Positions 1-6,083 of a stretch of DNA of 33,141 bases are shown piece by piece (positions within the stretch are counted from its first letter, which is position 1; each line of letters begins with the position of its first letter). The stretch is taken from positions 1-33,141 of the forward strand of contig JAHHHW010000140.1 in assembly GCA_019359115.1 (NCBI GenBank), given 5' to 3'. Both the position numbers and the translations under genes were made by a program. This stretch comes from Pelatocladus maniniholoensis HA4357-MV3. Lineage in GTDB: Bacteria > Cyanobacteriota > Cyanobacteriia > Cyanobacteriales > Nostocaceae. Under the pieces are notes generated by a model that was given only the letters and a program-made list of their open reading frames with translations, was not told where the DNA came from and ran no database searches.

Positions 1-57
1 CGCTTGGTTTTCTTGTTCTAACCTCTCGATTTTTCGATCTTTTTCTTCTGGACTCAT
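1..57 (-). CDS. Partial CDS, N-terminus only, possible IS66-type transposase
   Basis: An ATG on the minus strand (complement of 55-57) opens a frame that runs off the left edge and reads MSPEEKDRKIERLEQENQA. The charged, heptad-like sequence predicts a coiled coil. IS66-family transposases often begin with such a leucine-zipper segment, and the sequence outside the gene could be an IS66-like end (see 58-122). With only 19 residues visible, the identity is inference; any coiled-coil protein could start this way. Confidence 0.4.
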   Translation of the reverse strand, partial: MSPEEKDRKIERLEQENQA

Positions 58-122
58 GTGTGAACACTACCATAATTCTTCTCTCAATGGAATGATCCTT
101 ACAGTCCTACCTGGGGAGTTAC
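58..122 (-). mobile_element. Possible terminal end of an IS66-like element
   Basis: Reading leftwards from 122 on the minus strand, the sequence begins GTAACTCCCCAGGTAGG and leads into the start codon at 57. IS66-family ends commonly begin GTAA, so 122 could be the outer end of an insertion sequence lying mostly outside the window. IS66 makes 8-bp target duplications, which would make 123-130 (AAAAAATA) the expected duplicate. The partner end is not in the window, so this cannot be confirmed. Confidence 0.27.
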
Positions 123-249
123 AAAAAATAATTAATGGTTTGCAGAATGCAGCTTCAAGGTAGAGTACGCTCTTAACAACTATTGTAGGGGCGTAGACAC
201 GGGGTGACTTATGTTAGTACGGCCGTTGGTCCCTAATAACAAATTACTT

Positions 250-1020
250 TTAGAAAAATAATTTAAATCGCGCTAATAGAGTTTCAACTGTTGGTAGCAA
301 AATTTTATCTAATTCTACAGTGTCTTGAAATTGTAAAATTTGTGTAGTTGGTAAATCGAAAGGAAACTGTCCTGAAAAATCAGGGCGCTGCATTTGCGCT
401 AGTAAAATTTGCTCAGATCTTTTGCTGCTAATTGCATAGCCAATTTCCACACAAACGCTTGGGCTAGGAATTAATTGAGCAGTTTGTTTATCTTCTATTT
501 TGGCAATAGGTGTGGTATCTGCAATAAACAACAAACTTCTACGAATTTTTCGCATCATAGCGCTTCCTAGTCGTAGAGGAGCTTCTTGAGGACGGTGAGA
601 TTCGACTAATTTTAAAGGTAGACGCGATCGCAAGTTCAATTTTTCCACACTTACCAATAATGCTTCCCGCAATGCATTAGTTGCTGGTGCATATTCTGTT
701 TGATAACAAAAAAAGATTGTCGGTTCTAACTGTGCTAAAACTGACTGCTTTGTAAAATAAATCTCGTGACTAATCAAATCAATATTAGCCACACAATAGC
801 CACCACTACCTTCTATATAAAATTCAATATTTTCCCCTTCTAGATAGCGCCCAAACCACGTTGATTTTCTGATATCGTCGCTGTCTTCTAAAAAATCTGC
901 TCTTAGCCCCGACTTCAGTAGACTTTTTTTGTTAAGGCGAATATCTGGTGGGCGTTTTTCCAGTTCTTGTATCGGCTCGTAATTTTCAAGATACCATGCT
1001 CTCAGAGCAATTATTGACAT
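250..1020 (-). CDS. Protein with C-terminal TIR-like nucleotide-binding domain, probably the 3' part of a frameshifted gene
   Basis: This 256-residue frame has two parts. Residues 1-90 are an unrecognised N-terminal region. From about residue 100 the sequence follows the pattern of TIR-like or predicted nucleotide-binding effectors: FFCYQTEYAPATNALREAL, then LLFIADTTP, then PSPSVCVEIGYA, then a closing FPFDLPTTQILQF. In such families the ADxT and PNVxxELGYA-like motifs line the nucleotide pocket. No catalytic activity can be claimed. The ATG at 1020 has no ribosome binding site, whereas a frame offset by one and starting at GTG 1147 has a strong one and reads into this gene. I therefore suspect that the true product starts upstream and that a one-base shift near 1017-1026 splits it. 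No defence partner genes are visible nearby. Confidence 0.6.
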   Translation of the reverse strand: MSIIALRAWYLENYEPIQELEKRPPDIRLNKKSLLKSGLRADFLEDSDDIRKSTWFGRYLEGENIEFYIEGSGGYCVANIDLISHEIYFTKQSVLAQLEPTIFFCYQTEYAPATNALREALLVSVEKLNLRSRLPLKLVESHRPQEAPLRLGSAMMRKIRRSLLFIADTTPIAKIEDKQTAQLIPSPSVCVEIGYAISSKRSEQILLAQMQRPDFSGQFPFDLPTTQILQFQDTVELDKILLPTVETLLARFKLFF

Positions 1021-1147
1021 AAGGCGCTATTTCAAATCTTTCAACTAGATCTGCAAGGAGTCCCACTCCGTAATCTTTGATTCGGTGTTGGGAGGAATTG
1101 CGGGTTTTATTTGTCGCGTCCTGCGACCAACTTTTACCGTAGGTCAC
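986..1147 (-). pseudogene. N-terminal piece of the TIR-like gene in the other frame (probable frameshift)
   Basis: A GTG at 1147 lies 6 bases after a strong Shine-Dalgarno (AAAAGGAGAAAACT before GTG). It opens a protein-like frame of 53 codons starting MTYGKSWSQDATNKTRNSS and continuing through KDYGVGLLADLVERFEIAP before a stop at 986-988. It overlaps the 256-residue frame by about 35 bases. Both frames are open together only between 989 and 1026, so a shift would have to lie there, most simply after FEIAP, where one surplus T precedes the downstream ATG. Either the gene is broken, the sequence has an error, or ribosomes shift. A genuinely separate small upstream protein is the less likely alternative. 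Confidence 0.5.
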
Positions 1148-1309
1148 AGTTTTCTCCTTTTAAAAAAGAGCTTCGTACCAGCTTACACCTAGTGCCGCTT
1201 CCTTGGAAGTCAAAAGTCTTTTATTTCAGGCTTTTGGGTTGTTTTAAACGGTCTGTTTATTTACGCGCCCGCTGTACTAGTTGATAAATAAAATACTATG
1301 TGCATTGAA

Positions 1310-1482
1310 AAAACAACAACACCTAAGCAACTAATAGCTGAGTTATTTCCTCTCATCGTTAATTCTAGCCGGGGATGTACTGGGTGAATCACCTTTTGAC
1401 TTGAGTGAAGTCAAGCAGTTACAGCGCCCCCTTTCTTTCAGTATGAGGAAATATCGCCTTTAGAGTTAGGTGTTGTTGTTTT
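1310..1482. repeat. Nested inverted-repeat element of 173 bp (MITE or structured RNA)
   Basis: The outer arms 1310-1326 and 1466-1482 are perfect complements over 17 bp (core AACAACAACACCTAA). Inside, TATTTCCTC (1344-1352) pairs with GAGGAAATA (1445-1453). At the centre, TTGACTT-GAGTG-AAGTCAA (1396-1414) forms a hairpin. Three nested stems in one axis suggest a miniature mobile element or a folded RNA. No transposase is adjacent and no second copy is in the window. Confidence 0.5.
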
Positions 1483-1730
1483 ATAACGAGACAGATTAAG
1501 TTTCAACAGCGTCTTTACCTCTTTCTTAATTTGTTTCTTCATCTAGCTGTTTTATCTGCCAGGGAAGCTTTGTTTGCTTCAATTATTAAGTTAGCACTAT
1601 TTAGAGAAGAGTGTGTTTTATTGAAACTAAACTTTACTTCAGAACCTCGACTTCGCAAAAGTTGTTGTGGTTCTTGTCTCTTAACAAATGATTTAGGAAT
1701 GCTATATACAAAATCTAGAGAAAAATATAG

Positions 1731-1781
1731 TTGACAATTATTATATTTTTCATATTTTATGAGTATTGACTCATAAAATAT
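1731..1781 (+). promoter_or_regulatory. Sigma70-like promoter overlapped by a perfect 12-bp inverted repeat
   Basis: TTGACA (1731-1736) is followed after 16 bases by TATTTT (1753-1758). The -10 region lies inside a perfect inverted repeat: ATATTTTATGAG (1752-1763), loop TATTGA, then its complement (1770-1781). A palindrome over a -10 element is a classic operator position, but an AT-rich terminator-like hairpin is also possible. The next gene on the same strand starts at 2025. Confidence 0.35.
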
Positions 1782-2024
1782 AAAGTTATAAAAACAGAAT
1801 TTTTATTAAAGGTTTAGTGGTTGGTCAATAGTCAATAATTGGTTTTCTATTTTCTCCCTTCCCTTATCTCCCATGTCCCCCATGTCCTCCTTCCAATCTC
1901 CCCAACCAGGAACCCTGACAAGGATAACAACCGTCATAGTCTTAACTGTGTTTTATTCACTCTTCCCATTCGGGCAGTGCGTAGTCCAAAATGGGTTGCA
2001 TGTGTTTTAAATGATTCAAACAGT

Positions 2025-2279
2025 ATGCCTAGAACACCTAATGAATACGCAGTATACTTACTCATGGCAAGTGGTCATCGGGAAGAGGTGCGGTTTCCGA
2101 CGATTCAGGATTTTCAAAAGTGGTATAGTGGCGAACTGATACCAAAATCTGCCTCAGATGATTTTATAAACGTGCCGATCAAAAATATTCAAGGTGAATA
2201 CATGGTTGTGCGTCCCTCGCGGATTGTGGCTATTCGTGTGGAACCACTTTTTAGCTCTAGTGTGGAAAGATTTACATAA
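2025..2279 (+). CDS. Small conserved-looking hypothetical protein
   Basis: I placed the start at the ATG at 2025 (MPRTPNEYAVYLLMASGH), giving 84 residues. The same frame stays open up to 1839, but those codons translate C-rich spacer sequence and do not look like protein. The product is a soluble alpha/beta-looking protein with a basic stretch (VVRPSRIVAIRVEP) near the end; I do not recognise a family. Its stop codon lies 3 bp before the ATG of the lytic transglycosylase gene, so the two are probably co-transcribed and may be translationally coupled. No clear Shine-Dalgarno is visible. Confidence 0.65.
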   Translation: MPRTPNEYAVYLLMASGHREEVRFPTIQDFQKWYSGELIPKSASDDFINVPIKNIQGEYMVVRPSRIVAIRVEPLFSSSVERFT

Positions 2280-2282
2280 ATC

Positions 2283-3542
2283 ATGAGAAAAACGCTTGCT
2301 TTAGTTTCCTTGAGTTTAGGAATTAGCTTTGTAAATCCTGTTTTCTCTGGGTTGGCTCAGGTGCCTATTCCGATTAATATACCGCCTTTGCCATTACCAC
2401 CAACCAACTCCACCGAACCATTACCACCACCAGAGTTATTACCGCCACTAAAACTGGTAACTTTAGGCACTGATTGTAAACCCATTCATCAATGCTTGGG
2501 ATGGGATGAACAACTTTGGAGTGGAAAAAGCAAACGAGGCGATCGCAAAGCAATGTTGGCATCTATTGACAATAGTTTACGTTACCTAACAACAGAGAAG
2601 GCACGAGCAGCGTATCAAAATTATCCTATTTCTGAAATCACTCTTGCTCGCGTTCGTCGTAGCTTGCTGCGTTTCCGTGAGTTGGTGGTTAGTTCTAAAT
2701 CACCAGCACAACTGCAAGCTGCCGTGCGTCAAGAATTTAATTTTTATCAATCAGTTGGCAATGACGGTAACGGCAGTGTCAAGTTCACTGCCTACTATGA
2801 GCCAGTTTATACAGCCAGTAGAGTTCGCAATTCAGTATATAAATACCCTCTTTATCGACTACCGCCCAACATTGTTACATGGGTAAAACCACATCCCAAA
2901 CGTATAGACCTAGAAGGAAAAGATGGTTTATTGGGTGATAAGAGTGAATTACACGGTTTGGAATTATTTTGGTTTCGCGATCGCCTAGATGCATATCTAG
3001 TACATATCCAAGGTTCTGCCCAGCTAAGATTAACTAATGGTAAAAGAACCTCTGTTGGCTATGCCGGAGGAACTGATTATCCTTGGACTAGTATCGGCAA
3101 AGAACTAGCTAAAGATGGCAAGTTACCTTTACAAGGTTTAACAATGCCTACTCTAATTAAATACTTCCGTCAAAATCCTAAAGAGATGAATAGTTATCTA
3201 CCACGCTGGGAACGCTTCGTCTTTTTTAAAGAAACTGGTGGTACACCTGCAACTGGCAGTATTGGTGTACCAGTTACACCAGAACGTTCGATTGCCACAG
3301 ATAAATCTCTCATGCCACCGGGCGCACTAGCAATAATTAATAACTCGTTTCCTTATTCGGCGGGTAAGGGAATACTGGTGAAACGCCGAGTCAGTCGCTT
3401 CGTTCTCGATCAAGATACAGGTAGCGCCATCAAAGGCCCAGGACGGGTAGATTATTTTATGGGAACTGGTAAATTAGCAGGCGATCGCGCCGGAATTACG
3501 GGTGGTAATGGTACTCTATATTATTTGCTATTGAAGGAGTGA
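2283..3542 (+). CDS. mltA: Membrane-bound/periplasmic lytic murein transglycosylase A (MltA)
   Basis: This 419-residue protein has the MltA architecture. A signal peptide (MRKTLALVSLSLG, cleavage probably after FSGLA) is followed by a proline-rich linker (residues about 28-55), an MltA domain with FTAYYEPVYTAS and VHIQGSAQLRLTNGK, and a C-terminal 3D domain with SAIKGPGRVDYFMGTG. By family knowledge it cleaves the MurNAc-GlcNAc bond of peptidoglycan to a 1,6-anhydro product. The aspartate of RVDYF (D390) matches the position of the essential Asp in E. coli MltA. Unlike the E. coli enzyme there is no lipobox cysteine, so it is probably secreted rather than lipid-anchored. It sits directly after the 84-residue gene and before lpxD, in an envelope-related neighbourhood. 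Confidence 0.93.
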   Translation: MRKTLALVSLSLGISFVNPVFSGLAQVPIPINIPPLPLPPTNSTEPLPPPELLPPLKLVTLGTDCKPIHQCLGWDEQLWSGKSKRGDRKAMLASIDNSLRYLTTEKARAAYQNYPISEITLARVRRSLLRFRELVVSSKSPAQLQAAVRQEFNFYQSVGNDGNGSVKFTAYYEPVYTASRVRNSVYKYPLYRLPPNIVTWVKPHPKRIDLEGKDGLLGDKSELHGLELFWFRDRLDAYLVHIQGSAQLRLTNGKRTSVGYAGGTDYPWTSIGKELAKDGKLPLQGLTMPTLIKYFRQNPKEMNSYLPRWERFVFFKETGGTPATGSIGVPVTPERSIATDKSLMPPGALAIINNSFPYSAGKGILVKRRVSRFVLDQDTGSAIKGPGRVDYFMGTGKLAGDRAGITGGNGTLYYLLLKE

Positions 3543-3545
3543 TTG

Positions 3546-3645
3546 GGGATCGGGGAAAGGGGAAAGGGTATTAAATTATTCTCCGTTGTCTGCCCACACT
3601 CCGTTGTCTCCTTTCCCCGATCTCCAATCCCCTTTCCCCGATCCC
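3546..3645. terminator. Long inverted repeat after mltA
   Basis: A 17-bp perfect inverted repeat (GGGATCGGGGAAAGGGG at 3546-3562, complement at 3629-3645) encloses 66 bases that contain a further partial copy of the right arm (3611-3620). It starts 4 bp after the mltA stop and ends before lpxD. It could end or attenuate transcription. The G-rich/C-rich composition also matches intergenic repeats common in Nostocales. Confidence 0.4.
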
Positions 3646-3670
3646 TTTAATATGAGGACTATTTACTACT

Positions 3671-4717
3671 ATGAAATTTAGCGATATACTGGCGAAACTT
3701 GGTGATGCTGCTGCGTCTAACAGTCTTAATTTCGACAAAGACAATAATCCAGAAATTTCTGGAATAGCAGCAGTTGATGAAGCAACAAGCGGGACTCTTA
3801 GCTACATAGAAGGGTCAAAATTTGCCCCAATGGTAGGTAAGACTAGTGCAAGTGCTTTGATTTTGCCCCAAAATGAAGCACTACAGACACAAGCACAAGA
3901 ACGTAGTATTGCTTGGATTGCGACTCCAGAACCAAAACTAATATTTGCAAGAACTCTCAAGTTTTTCTACCAACCTTGGCGCCCGACTCCAGAGATTCAT
4001 CCCACTGCTGTAATTAGTCAGAATGCGAAAATTGGCAATGATGTTTACATTGGCCCTCATGTTGTAGTTCATGATGGAGCAGAAATTGGAAACGGTGTAT
4101 ATATCCATGCCAATGTTGTGATTTATCCTGATGCGAAGATAGGCGATCGCACAAGTTTACATGCTAACTGTACAATCCACGAACGTACTGTCATTGGTGC
4201 AGATTGTGAAATTCACAGTGGTGCTGTCATTGGTGCAGAAGGTTTTGGCTTTGTACCAACTGCTACTGGTTGGCTGAAAGTTGAACAATCTGGTCATACA
4301 GTTTTAGAAGATGGTGTTGTCGTTGGCTGTAACAGTGCCATTGATCGCCCCGCAGTCGGCGAAACACGTGTTGGTCGCTATACAATTATTGATAATTTAG
4401 TACAAATTGGTCACGGTTGCCAAATTGGTGCAGGTTGTGCATTAGCAGGTCAAGTCGGGATTGCAGGAGGTGTGACTCTTGGTAATCGCGTCATTTTGGC
4501 AGGACAATCAGGAATAGCTAACCAGGTGAAAATCGGTGATGGTGCGATCGCTTCTGCGAAAGCTGGTATTCACAGCAATGTCGCACCAGGAGAAATTGTC
4601 TCTGGTCTTCCCGCCGTACCTCACAAACAATTTGTGAAAGTGTCTGCTATTTTAAATCGTTTACCTGATATGTATCAAAGTTTGAAACAATTACAACGCC
4701 AAATGAAACAAAAATAA
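3671..4717 (+). CDS. lpxD: UDP-3-O-acylglucosamine N-acyltransferase LpxD
   Basis: The 348-residue product has an N-terminal uridine-binding region (residues 1-100), a long left-handed beta-helix of hexapeptide repeats ([IV]GxxxxI; about 105-295) and a C-terminal helix (SAILNRLPDMYQSLKQLQ). LpxD adds the second acyl chain to UDP-GlcN in lipid A synthesis in the cytoplasm. H248 in QIGHGCQIGAG corresponds to the catalytic base of the family, and the length fits. It reads in the same direction as mltA but is separated by an inverted repeat. Other lpx genes are not in the window. Confidence 0.95.
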   Translation: MKFSDILAKLGDAAASNSLNFDKDNNPEISGIAAVDEATSGTLSYIEGSKFAPMVGKTSASALILPQNEALQTQAQERSIAWIATPEPKLIFARTLKFFYQPWRPTPEIHPTAVISQNAKIGNDVYIGPHVVVHDGAEIGNGVYIHANVVIYPDAKIGDRTSLHANCTIHERTVIGADCEIHSGAVIGAEGFGFVPTATGWLKVEQSGHTVLEDGVVVGCNSAIDRPAVGETRVGRYTIIDNLVQIGHGCQIGAGCALAGQVGIAGGVTLGNRVILAGQSGIANQVKIGDGAIASAKAGIHSNVAPGEIVSGLPAVPHKQFVKVSAILNRLPDMYQSLKQLQRQMKQK

Positions 4718-4722
4718 TTAAG

Positions 4723-4750
4723 TCATTTGTTATTTGTCATTTGTCATTGG
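4723..4750. repeat. Heptanucleotide short tandem repeat (TCATTTG)
   Basis: Four consecutive 7-base units read TCATTTG, TTATTTG, TCATTTG, TCATTGG. Heptamer tandem repeats of this kind (STRR) are characteristic of intergenic DNA in heterocyst-forming cyanobacteria. The run begins 5 bp after the lpxD stop. Confidence 0.7.
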
Positions 4751-4906
4751 TTTTTCTCTTTGTCCTCCCTTGTCCTCCTTGTCCCCCTCTCTTCCTTGTT
4801 CTCTTTGTTCCACACGTTCAGTTTCAAGTGTTGTTAAAAAAACCTATACTTGTCAGGGACTTTTATTGCTGCTGTAAATCAGCATGTATACCATTAGATA
4901 GATTTT

Positions 4907-5050
4907 TTAATTGTTGTGCTTGAAATTGAAAACAAGCCTATTTTGGCTATTCAAGATCCTGTGATTATGAGCGAAAGAAGGCGATTTCAGTTCGGTAAAA
5001 AGGCTTAAAGTAAATGTTACTACTATAGCCAGTAAGATTCTTTCTAGCAT
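4907..5050 (-). CDS. Possible small exported peptide
   Basis: This ATG frame encodes 47 residues. The first 25 look like a signal peptide (MLERILLAIVVTFTLSLF, then a possible SPSFA cleavage site) followed by a short polar tail. GGGGAAG lies just upstream, though only 3 bases from the ATG. A CRP-like palindrome lies about 125 bp upstream. No family is recognised and the frame may be chance; the tail is rich in Asn, Phe and Lys, as AT-rich spacer would give. Confidence 0.25.
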   Translation of the reverse strand: MLERILLAIVVTFTLSLFTELKSPSFAHNHRILNSQNRLVFNFKHNN

Positions 5051-5173
5051 AGTCTTCCCCACAGCCACAAAATTAATAAAATAAAATCTACTTTTAGTTG
5101 TAGCTAAGATAGATTTTTTTCTCAACTAAACTAATCACAATGTTCATAGTTAATGATTTAAATTAAATAATTT

Positions 5174-5189
5174 TGTGATAAATATCACT
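5174..5189. promoter_or_regulatory. CRP-like binding site
   Basis: TGTGATAAATATCACT matches the CRP/SyCRP1 consensus TGTGA-N6-TCACA in 9 of 10 positions and is a near-perfect palindrome. The nearest start codon it could serve is the doubtful minus-strand ORF at 5050; argS is about 900 bp away. Binding is inferred from the match only. Confidence 0.35.
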
Positions 5190-5435
5190 AATTCGTTTAA
5201 CAAAAAAACTGCTAGGTATATTTTTTACTAATTTAGTTCGAGGTTATTTATTAAGTGAAAATAAAATTACCGTTGCGTGAACGTTTACATAGAAGAAAAT
5301 TCTGTGAAAAATGCCAGACAGTACTAAGGGGAGCATGATAGTCCCCTGACTTGGATTATGCGATCGCATTTTAAGGCTAGAATAATCAGGTCGTTAAAGA
5401 TATCTCATCACTTACCGCCTGCTTCCCAACAATAT

Positions 5436-5618
5436 ATGTCAACAACCCAGGTCTGTTCGCCTTTGGCGTTCCCGAAGGGTAGACACGCTTGTTTCTAGCC
5501 TAAGACTTAGACAACAGTTGACCAGACTAAGTACGAAGAAGTACTACGTTATTGGCAAGAGTTAAAGACCTACCAAGGGATGCGTAGCCAGTTCCTTGCT
5601 CTAGAACTGAAGGATTAA
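5436..5618 (+). pseudogene. Small gene interrupted by a dispersed repeat
   Basis: One reading frame of 61 codons starts MSTTQV at 5436 and ends YEEVLRYWQELKTYQGMRSQ...LELKD at a TAA (5616-5618). The C-terminal 33 residues look like a genuine helical protein. Between the two ends lies the 26-bp dispersed repeat (5455-5480) plus flanking bases, and two in-frame TAG codons (5496-5498 and 5508-5510). The simplest reading is a small gene broken by repeat insertion. The family is unknown. Confidence 0.4.
5455..5480. repeat. 26-bp dispersed repeat, copy 1
   Basis: The sequence GTTCGCCTTTGGCGTTCCCG plus AAGGGT differs from copy 2 (5676-5701) at one base and from copy 3 (24641-24666) at three. CCCTT...AAGGG arms allow a short hairpin. 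This copy lies inside the broken small gene at 5436-5618. Confidence 0.75.
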
Positions 5619-5675
5619 ACAGATTTATTGGGTTAAGTCAGTGTCCTTTGGATAGTACCGACCAATAACATCGTC

Positions 5676-5701
5676 GTTCGCCCTTGGCGTTCCCGAAGGG
5701 T
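5676..5701. repeat. 26-bp dispersed repeat, copy 2
   Basis: Same 26-bp unit as at 5455-5480 and 24641-24666, here with GCCCTTGGCG in the left part, which restores the pairing CCCTT/AAGGG. It lies about 70 bp before the multi-hairpin element. Confidence 0.75.
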
Positions 5702-5768
5702 GGCTAACTTTACTCCCGCAAGGGAAGGCTCCTTGGAGCAAAACCGTTATCGCATTTGGCGCGTGTGT

Positions 5769-5894
5769 AATAGAGCCGGGCTTGGTTCGGGATATCTCGA
5801 ACCGCCCACTAATGGGTTCCCTCCAAATTCGGGGTCTGAAAACCCCGAATTTGAGAGGGCGCCCAAATCAGGGGGTTTTAAGCCCGGCTCTATT
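5769..5894. repeat. Multi-branched structured element (126 bp)
   Basis: A perfect 15-bp closing stem (AATAGAGCCGGGCTT, 5769-5783, with 5880-5894) encloses a series of hairpins: 5784-5791/5796-5803 (8 bp, loop ATAT), 5805-5808/5813-5816 (CCCA-CTAA-TGGG), and a long stem 5819-5824 plus AAATTCGGGG pairing with 5843-5859 through one bulged A, with an 8-base loop. A weaker CCC/GGG stem follows. The closed, branched shape points to a folded RNA or a repeat element, not a terminator. Both strands lack stops here, which creates spurious reading frames. Confidence 0.6.
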
Positions 5895-5972
5895 TCTTCG
5901 ATTTGCCTCGTTATGCGTACAGAGTGAAAGATTTCAGTTCGTAATTGCCCGAACAAGAGTAGATTGCAATAC

Positions 5973-6060
5973 TACACGGGATTGAGTAACTCCCGTGTAA
6001 TGGATTTAAGGCGGTTAAAACCGCACGTGTCGTTTCCCTCTCAGCCCTTAAGGGACTGAG
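5973..6060 (+). promoter_or_regulatory. argS leader with three successive hairpins
   Basis: Three stem-loops precede the argS start: TACACGGGA/TCCCGTGTA (5973-5981/5991-5999), GCGGT-TAAA-ACCGC (6011-6024), and CTCAGCCC-TTAA-GGG-A-CTGAG (6040-6060, one bulge). They end 23 bp before the ATG. The set could be a transcribed leader that modulates argS, or the remnant of a mobile element end. No T-box motif is seen. Confidence 0.4.
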
Positions 6061-6083
6061 TTTCCCACATCCGGTGAGGTTTT

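Larger units (their letters stand above)
1148..2024. other. Long non-coding stretch
   Basis: There is no convincing gene in this 877-bp stretch. It holds the 173-bp nested inverted repeat at 1310-1482 and the promoter/operator-like site at 1731-1781. After 1800 come T- and C-rich runs of the kind seen between genes elsewhere in the window. A 67-codon TTG frame at 1531-1734 has no ribosome site and an unprotein-like composition. Confidence 0.6.
4718..6083. other. Repeat-rich spacer between lpxD and argS
   Basis: No intact well-supported gene is seen in these 1366 bp. From left to right it holds a TCATTTG heptamer run, a pyrimidine-rich tract (4745-4815), a doubtful small secreted ORF, a CRP-like palindrome, a broken small gene, two copies of a 26-bp dispersed repeat, a multi-hairpin element and a hairpin-rich leader next to argS. 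These are listed separately. Confidence 0.7.

Noticed and set aside
1531-1734. 67-codon TTG frame
   Set aside because: There is no ribosome site or recognisable fold, the composition looks random, and it sits between two structured non-coding sites.
1839-2024. 62-residue N-terminal extension of the small gene before mltA
   Set aside because: It translates pyrimidine-rich spacer; the internal ATG at 2025 begins the protein-like part.
5700-5985. Open frames of about 70 codons on both strands
   Set aside because: They run across the multi-hairpin element, whose paired GC-rich arms lack stops; there are no ribosome sites.
5973-6060. T-box riboswitch for argS
   Set aside because: No T-box sequence or specifier loop is visible, and T-boxes are not expected in cyanobacteria.
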